A model generated the notes under the pieces. The model was not told the origin of the DNA. It searched no databases and saw only the letters and a program-made list of their open reading frames with translations. This document shows positions 59,501 through 64,000 of a stretch of 64,000 nucleotides of DNA, one piece after another. Positions within the stretch are counted from its first letter, which is position 1. Every line of letters starts with the position of its first letter. Source of the DNA: Paramecium octaurelia (taxonomy: Eukaryota > Ciliophora > Oligohymenophorea > Peniculida > Parameciidae). The DNA lies in contig CAJJDP010000021.1 in the NCBI GenBank assembly GCA_905182995.1, forward strand, positions 376,648 through 440,647, written 5' to 3'. A program made the position numbers and the translations under genes.

Positions 59501-60801
59501 GATTTTAATGATTCCGATTTTAGAATATCCATTCGCTAACTGAAATAAATGCTTATGGATTATTAAGAAATCCCATTCACAGCATTAATTTATCTAACTG
59601 GTGAATGCTATTATGGTGGAAAGGTCACTGATGACTGGGATAGAAGATGTTTGCGAGTTCTATTAACCACATTCTATAGGATGGACATCTTTTATGAAAA
59701 TTATAAATTCAGTCCCATCCAAGAATATTGCATACCAGATGCTCAACAATTGAATACATTAGAATAGGCAATCGATTTCATTAATCAATTACCTGAGACC
59801 TCATCGCCAGAATTGTTTGGTTTGCATTCCAATGCATCCATCACTCAAGCCTAATTAGAAACAAAGCACATTTTAAATTGTCTCCTAGATGTTGGATTGG
59901 TCGAATAAGGAGCCGAAGAGAATATAGATAAAAATAAATTATTATTAGACAAGGCTGAAAGTCTACTCACACTCATTCCTAAACAATTTGATATCAATGT
60001 GGTCTAAGAGAAATTCAAAATTGACTATTATGAAAGCATGAATACTGTCTTATTGCAAGAAGTATTGAGATACAATAATCTGTTAAACATTCTATAAAAA
60101 TCATTGCAGGATTTAATTAAGGCTGCTTAAGGTTTGATTGTGATGAGTTAACAATTAGAGAAGATGGGAGAATGTTTACTTAACAATATCCTACCAGAAT
60201 TATGGAAATAGAAATCATATCCATCTCTGAAGAGTTTGAACAATTATCTTTAGGATTTGCAATTAAGAGTGGAAATGTTTAACAAATGGATATAATTTGG
60301 AACTCCAACTATCTTTTGGTTGCCTGGATTCTATTTCACATAATCCTTCTTCACAGGAGTCTTACAAAATCATGCTAGAAAACATAGAATACCTATAGAT
60401 TAATTGAAATTTGATTTTTAAATTGACATTAAAGAAGAAGAAGGAATTATAATTGATGGATTATATCTAGAAAGTGGTAAATGGAATTAAGAAGAATAAG
60501 TGATAGATGAGCCTGTTAATGGAGTCATCTATTAGAATTTCCCCAAGGTAAATATTATAATATCATATTAGATTTAACTCTTACCAAAATAAAACTTCGT
60601 TGAAAATCATGAAGATTACATTTGCCCAGTCTATAAGACTCTAGATAGAAGAGGTACCTTGTCAACAACAGGTCATTCTACTAATTTCGTAATAGTTTTT
60701 CTTTATCATTTAAGATTATTTCCATTCCTATTAAAACTTAATTAAGTGTTAGCCATTGGGTAAAGAGAGGAACTGCTCTAGTAACGTAATTAAATGAATG
60801 A
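47579..60801 (+). CDS. Axonemal dynein heavy chain
   Basis: Predicted about 4,357 residues with six introns: 47603-47625 (AAG), 47719-47741 (GTG start), 48003-48028 (AAG), 48509-48535, 60548-60571 and 60689-60714 (AAG). After tail and linker come the AAA+ P-loops: AAA1 [14 protein letters not shown] near residue 1686, followed by [11 protein letters not shown]2 GGTISGKTT near 1972; AAA3 GRTGTGKT near 2331; AAA4 GLGGTGCRT near 2682, where the Lys is lost. The coiled-coil stalk and microtubule-binding domain lie at about 2910-3190 ([19 protein letters not shown]). AAA5-6 and the C-terminal domain end in [34 protein letters not shown] and [15 protein letters not shown]. Length and motifs fit an inner-arm axonemal heavy chain that powers ciliary beating. 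The exact subtype is not assigned. Confidence 0.95.
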
Positions 60802-60911
60802 AAATTATAATATATTTAAATGTATAAATTCTTATAATTAATTGGAAAAGATACAGAAAAATACAAAAAATTATTGTATTTTTTGTCTGCATTGTTAAAA
60901 TCACAAGTTGA

Positions 60912-61405
60912 ATGTAAGATTCAACTAAATTACCTAAGACTTATAAAGTTCATAAGATATTGAAGAAATTTAAGTTCAATTATTTGAAGGGTGGAAATAT
61001 AAAATTGAACATCCTCAAATTATTAGAACATTACAAATTGGAAGTCCGTAAATGCAATTCTAGTTCTTTTACAGCTACTGAACCCTTTAAACGAAAATCC
61101 TTCCACAGATATATTAGAAAATGTTATTGCTAAGTAGAATTAATAATTGCAATTACAATTCAGAGAAATGCTTGGAAATAGAGAAAATACAGATGCAATT
61201 TTAAATGGTTCTATTCATAATTGGTCATATTTATTTGAGGAATATAATTAGTAAGGATTAATATAAGATTGTAAGATTTAGTAAGGGCATAGGACAATAT
61301 CGAAGCATTTTAGCTAAGGAATTTGATTAAAATAAACTAGAAAATGCAACATAAGAAACTTAGAGAGAAAAAATGAAAGAGTTCTCTCAAAGTAAGTTAG
61401 ATTGA
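60912..61405 (+). CDS. Small hypothetical protein, exon structure tentative
   Basis: Coding character is clear in 61080-61300 (for example ENVIAKQNQQLQLQFREML, then SIHNWSYLFEEYNQQG) and 61320-61405, with TGA at 61403-61405. The front is ambiguous: a start at 60912 works only with an odd GTC donor near 61050, and other frames stay open. About 145 residues if two introns are accepted. An earlier ATG at 60794 would overlap the dynein stop. No domain recognised. Confidence 0.4.
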
Positions 61406-61469
61406 GTGATATTATATTGCAGAGTAATTATGATTGTTGTATTATAATAAATTTAGTAATTATTATATT

Positions 61470-62432
61470 ATGCAATATCAATTTCCTATGGAATTAGCTG
61501 TTAACAAAGATTGTAGAAAAACATAAAGTGCCAATAAATGTAGAGGTGGGGAATCACCCAATAAATTGTACTAAAACTTTACTCATAAAAATTCAAGTCA
61601 GCCAAAAGTTGTGAATCTCTTTCGAAGTTTTATTTTGACATTCATATTTATAGATCACCCTAATCGATATAATCAATATTTGCAGACCTCAATAGATGTT
61701 CACGAAATAAACAAATCTAAAAAATCGGTGACTTCTCATCAAAGAGTTAAGACTGAGATTGACAAGCCAAATGACTTTAATAAAAGATTCTATCCGAATG
61801 AGATCTAAATGTTTTTAAGTAGAATTTCAGGTTAATAGGATAGATAAGGTGGAGATACAAAAGAACAAGTTGAATGTGCTGAATAAGACTGTCCTCAATA
61901 AGGGCAATCGATTGTAGGCAGTTAAAGTTAATCAAGGAAGGTTTCTTCTCTATAATATATATAGTTTATAGAGAAATCTACGATTGCAATCATTCCAAGT
62001 AAATTAGTTAACCAGATCTCTAAGATCAAATACTGAGAAAGACCAATAATTATTTAAGTAAAAATGATATCAAATATCAGAAAATAATCGTAATGGGCAG
62101 TCGACTCCAAATAATGTCGATGAGAACCCTCAATTCAACTACTTCTAACACAAAATAGAGTACAGAAATAGAAGAAGCAATTACATACGATCAGATGATG
62201 TAACTCCGATAAGAAGATCAGTATTTCAATAGATTCAAGATTATAGTGATACAAAACTGGAGTATAGAAACCATAATTACATAATAGTTAAATCAATGTA
62301 GCAAAGGAAGAGGAGATAATGCAGTTTTCTTTTGGTTTGCAATATAACAAACTGAGAGCTTTGAAAAGGTTTCCAAAGGATATATTTTATGGTGACGTTC
62401 GAAGGGCCAAGAAAAATTTATAAATGTAATGA
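61470..62432 (+). CDS. Hypothetical Gln/Asn/Arg-rich protein
   Basis: About 297 residues with introns 61999-62024 (AAG end), 62058-62080 (CAG end) and 62287-62306 (20 nt, AAG end). The coding sum is divisible by three. A further 27 nt intron at about 61628-61654 is possible. Polar, with a Cys-containing middle (EQVECAEQDCPQQGQ) and an Arg/Tyr-rich region (KIEYRNRRSNYIRSDDVTPI). It ends with a basic helix (NKLRALKRFPKDIFYGDVRR). No family recognised. Confidence 0.5.
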
Positions 62433-62519
62433 TAATTTATCCATATCTTTATATATGATCAGAATTATTTATGAAAACTTAAGTGAATATTTTTATAGTT
62501 AAAATTTCCCTTGATTAAA

Positions 62520-64000
62520 ATGCAATAGCCATAAATAGAGCTGATTAATCTAGATAAGCCAAAATTGTCAATAGCTTCAGCCCTTTTGTCTAAGAAGTCT
62601 GAAAAGAAGAATCAAAGAAAATCAAGATTTTCAAGATTCTCCAGAATAAGCAAATTATCAGTACATGACTTAAAAACTGGTTTATTTTATGTCCGAGAGA
62701 GTTGGAGGAGTGGGATGGCCACAACATTTTTAATTATGCCCTTTGCATTGAATGCAGGAAGTTATTCAGGCTTAAATGCAAGTATTGGACTAACATCAGC
62801 ATTTATTGGAAGCTTTGTAAATGGATTGTTTAGCGGAAGTAACCACTCAATTTATGTTCCAAATTAAATGGCAACTCGATTTAATTACCACATAGTTTAG
62901 GAGTATGGAGTTGAGGCCGTGCCTTGGGTTACTTTAATGATTGGAATTATAATATACATTTGTGGCTTATTCAAATGGCATCATTTAATTGAATTCATGC
63001 CAAGCTATGTGATCGAAGGGTATTTTTGGGGTTTGGGATTCTTAATCATTAACAACTACATTGATTATGGGTTCGGTCTTAGTGATTTACAATCAAACAC
63101 AGGATTTTAAATGTATGAGAATCGCTTTGAGATGTATAAAAGTTACTTTGAGCGAGGGGATATGCATCATCTATTAGCAACAATAGGGGTTTTTCTATTT
63201 TTGTACATAGGGAATAAGGTGCATAAACCATTTCCTTGGGTGATCGTAAGTACTTTTATAGGGATATTTATTGGATAATTTTATCCAGATGAAAGGTGCC
63301 TGAGAAGTGTTTACGGAGATGTCTCTTTGTCTTTTAATTGGATTGAGACTTATGGTGAGATATTCAAGATTGATTTCAATATTCTCTATAGATTATTCTA
63401 AGAAGCCGTTCCAATGGCGTTGTTTATAATGACATAGAATTTGATTTGTGCAAAGGGAGCAGAGATAATGATAAATGTTAAGTGTGATTATGATTAAGAG
63501 ATTGAATGTGTGTCGGTGTGTAATATTTTATCAGGGTTACTAGGAGGAATTCCATGTAATGCCCAACAAAGATTATATGTATTGAACATAAAAGTGAAGG
63601 AAGTGAATAAATGGTCATCAATTTTGAATTCGTTTTCTATTTTAATATTTTATGGAGTATTGGGTAAGTACTTTATGGAGATCCCACTATTCATAATTGG
63701 TGGATAAGTGTTGTATTCTGGTTATTAATGTCCGACATGGAGTTTTTATGACCGAGTTCTTGCAACAAGGAGGTATAGAACAATTCTAAAGGTGGTGGCT
63801 CTTGCCACATTATCAGTATATTATGGTCCTATACCTGCCTCTTTGATTGGAAGTCTATATGCATTGTTGAAATTCGCAGAAACAATGAGTGCAGCTGCCA
63901 GTGAAATAGTTCTTAAACAAGGAGTTCAGAGTGTAAAGTTAAGGCATTCCATGACTAGATAGCAAGACGGGGAGGATGAGCAAAGAGTGCAAGTGGACGT
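62520..64000 (+). CDS. SLC26/SulP-type anion transporter (5' part)
   Basis: Open from ATG 62520 to the window edge, at least 493 residues, no intron. A basic Ser/Arg N-terminus is followed by many hydrophobic segments. SulP-like features include an early GMATTFLIMPFALNAGSYSGLNASIGLTSAFIG segment resembling the family's first helices, the NGLFSGSNHSIYVPN loop, MIGIIIYICGLFKWHHLIEFMPSYVIEGYFWGLG, and LSGLLGGIPCNAQQRLYVLNIKV, like the conserved Gly/Pro-rich region near helix 8. SulP/SLC26 proteins carry sulfate, chloride, bicarbonate or molybdate. The C-terminal STAS domain, if present, lies beyond the window. A related permease such as a molybdate or borate transporter is an alternative. Confidence 0.78.

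Noticed and set aside
60794-60801. A gene starting at ATG 60794 and overlapping the dynein stop
   Set aside because: Later ATG at 60912 avoids the overlap, and the exon structure of this locus is too uncertain to claim overlapping genes.

Overview
This window is macronuclear-type DNA of a ciliate, almost certainly Paramecium. TAA and TAG are read as glutamine in every recognisable gene and only TGA ends frames. Introns are 20-34 nt, nearly always GTA...AG. DNA is very AT-rich and genes are packed on both strands. The first gene is a trichocyst matrix protein, a family typical of Paramecium. I cannot name the species. All coding calls use genetic code 6, and protein lengths are after removal of the inferred introns.

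Layout. 1-4 kb: end of a trichocyst matrix protein gene, then a protein kinase whose frame runs through 248 TAA triplets (a 248-residue polyglutamine). 4-15.4 kb: SF3B3, LSM4, a RING-CH/FHA protein, a secreted PSI-domain protein, a Gly-zipper/START protein and SF3B6. 15.4-25 kb: a coiled-coil protein, an EF-hand protein, a GYF-domain protein, a 1.2 kb gene-free stretch, a pinin homologue, an unknown protein and a CAMK-like kinase. 25.4-28.8 kb: two tandem paralogues resembling the TORC2 subunit Sin1. 29-35.4 kb: two NEK kinases and an NDR kinase. 35.5-44 kb: EF-hand and centrin-like proteins, coiled-coil unknowns and the DEAH helicase DHX8/Prp22. 44.3-46.9 kb: a 1,319 bp sequence present twice around a single N (an assembly artefact), carrying a RING-YEATS gene. 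47.6-60.8 kb: an axonemal dynein heavy chain. 60.9-64 kb: two unknown genes and the start of an SLC26/SulP transporter.

There is no operon logic. Genes are independent, many pairs converge with 30-50 bp between stops, and two overlap. Several belong to shared machines. SF3B3, SF3B6, LSM4, pinin and DHX8 are all spliceosome-associated. Dynein, NEK and centrin-like proteins fit ciliary and basal-body biology. NDR kinase, Sin1-like proteins and the CAMK-like kinase are signalling components.

The most notable observations are the giant TAA-encoded polyglutamine kinase, the RING-YEATS fusion, the repeated need for AAG 3' splice sites (about 14 of about 70 inferred introns), and the overlapping Sin1-like tandem pair.
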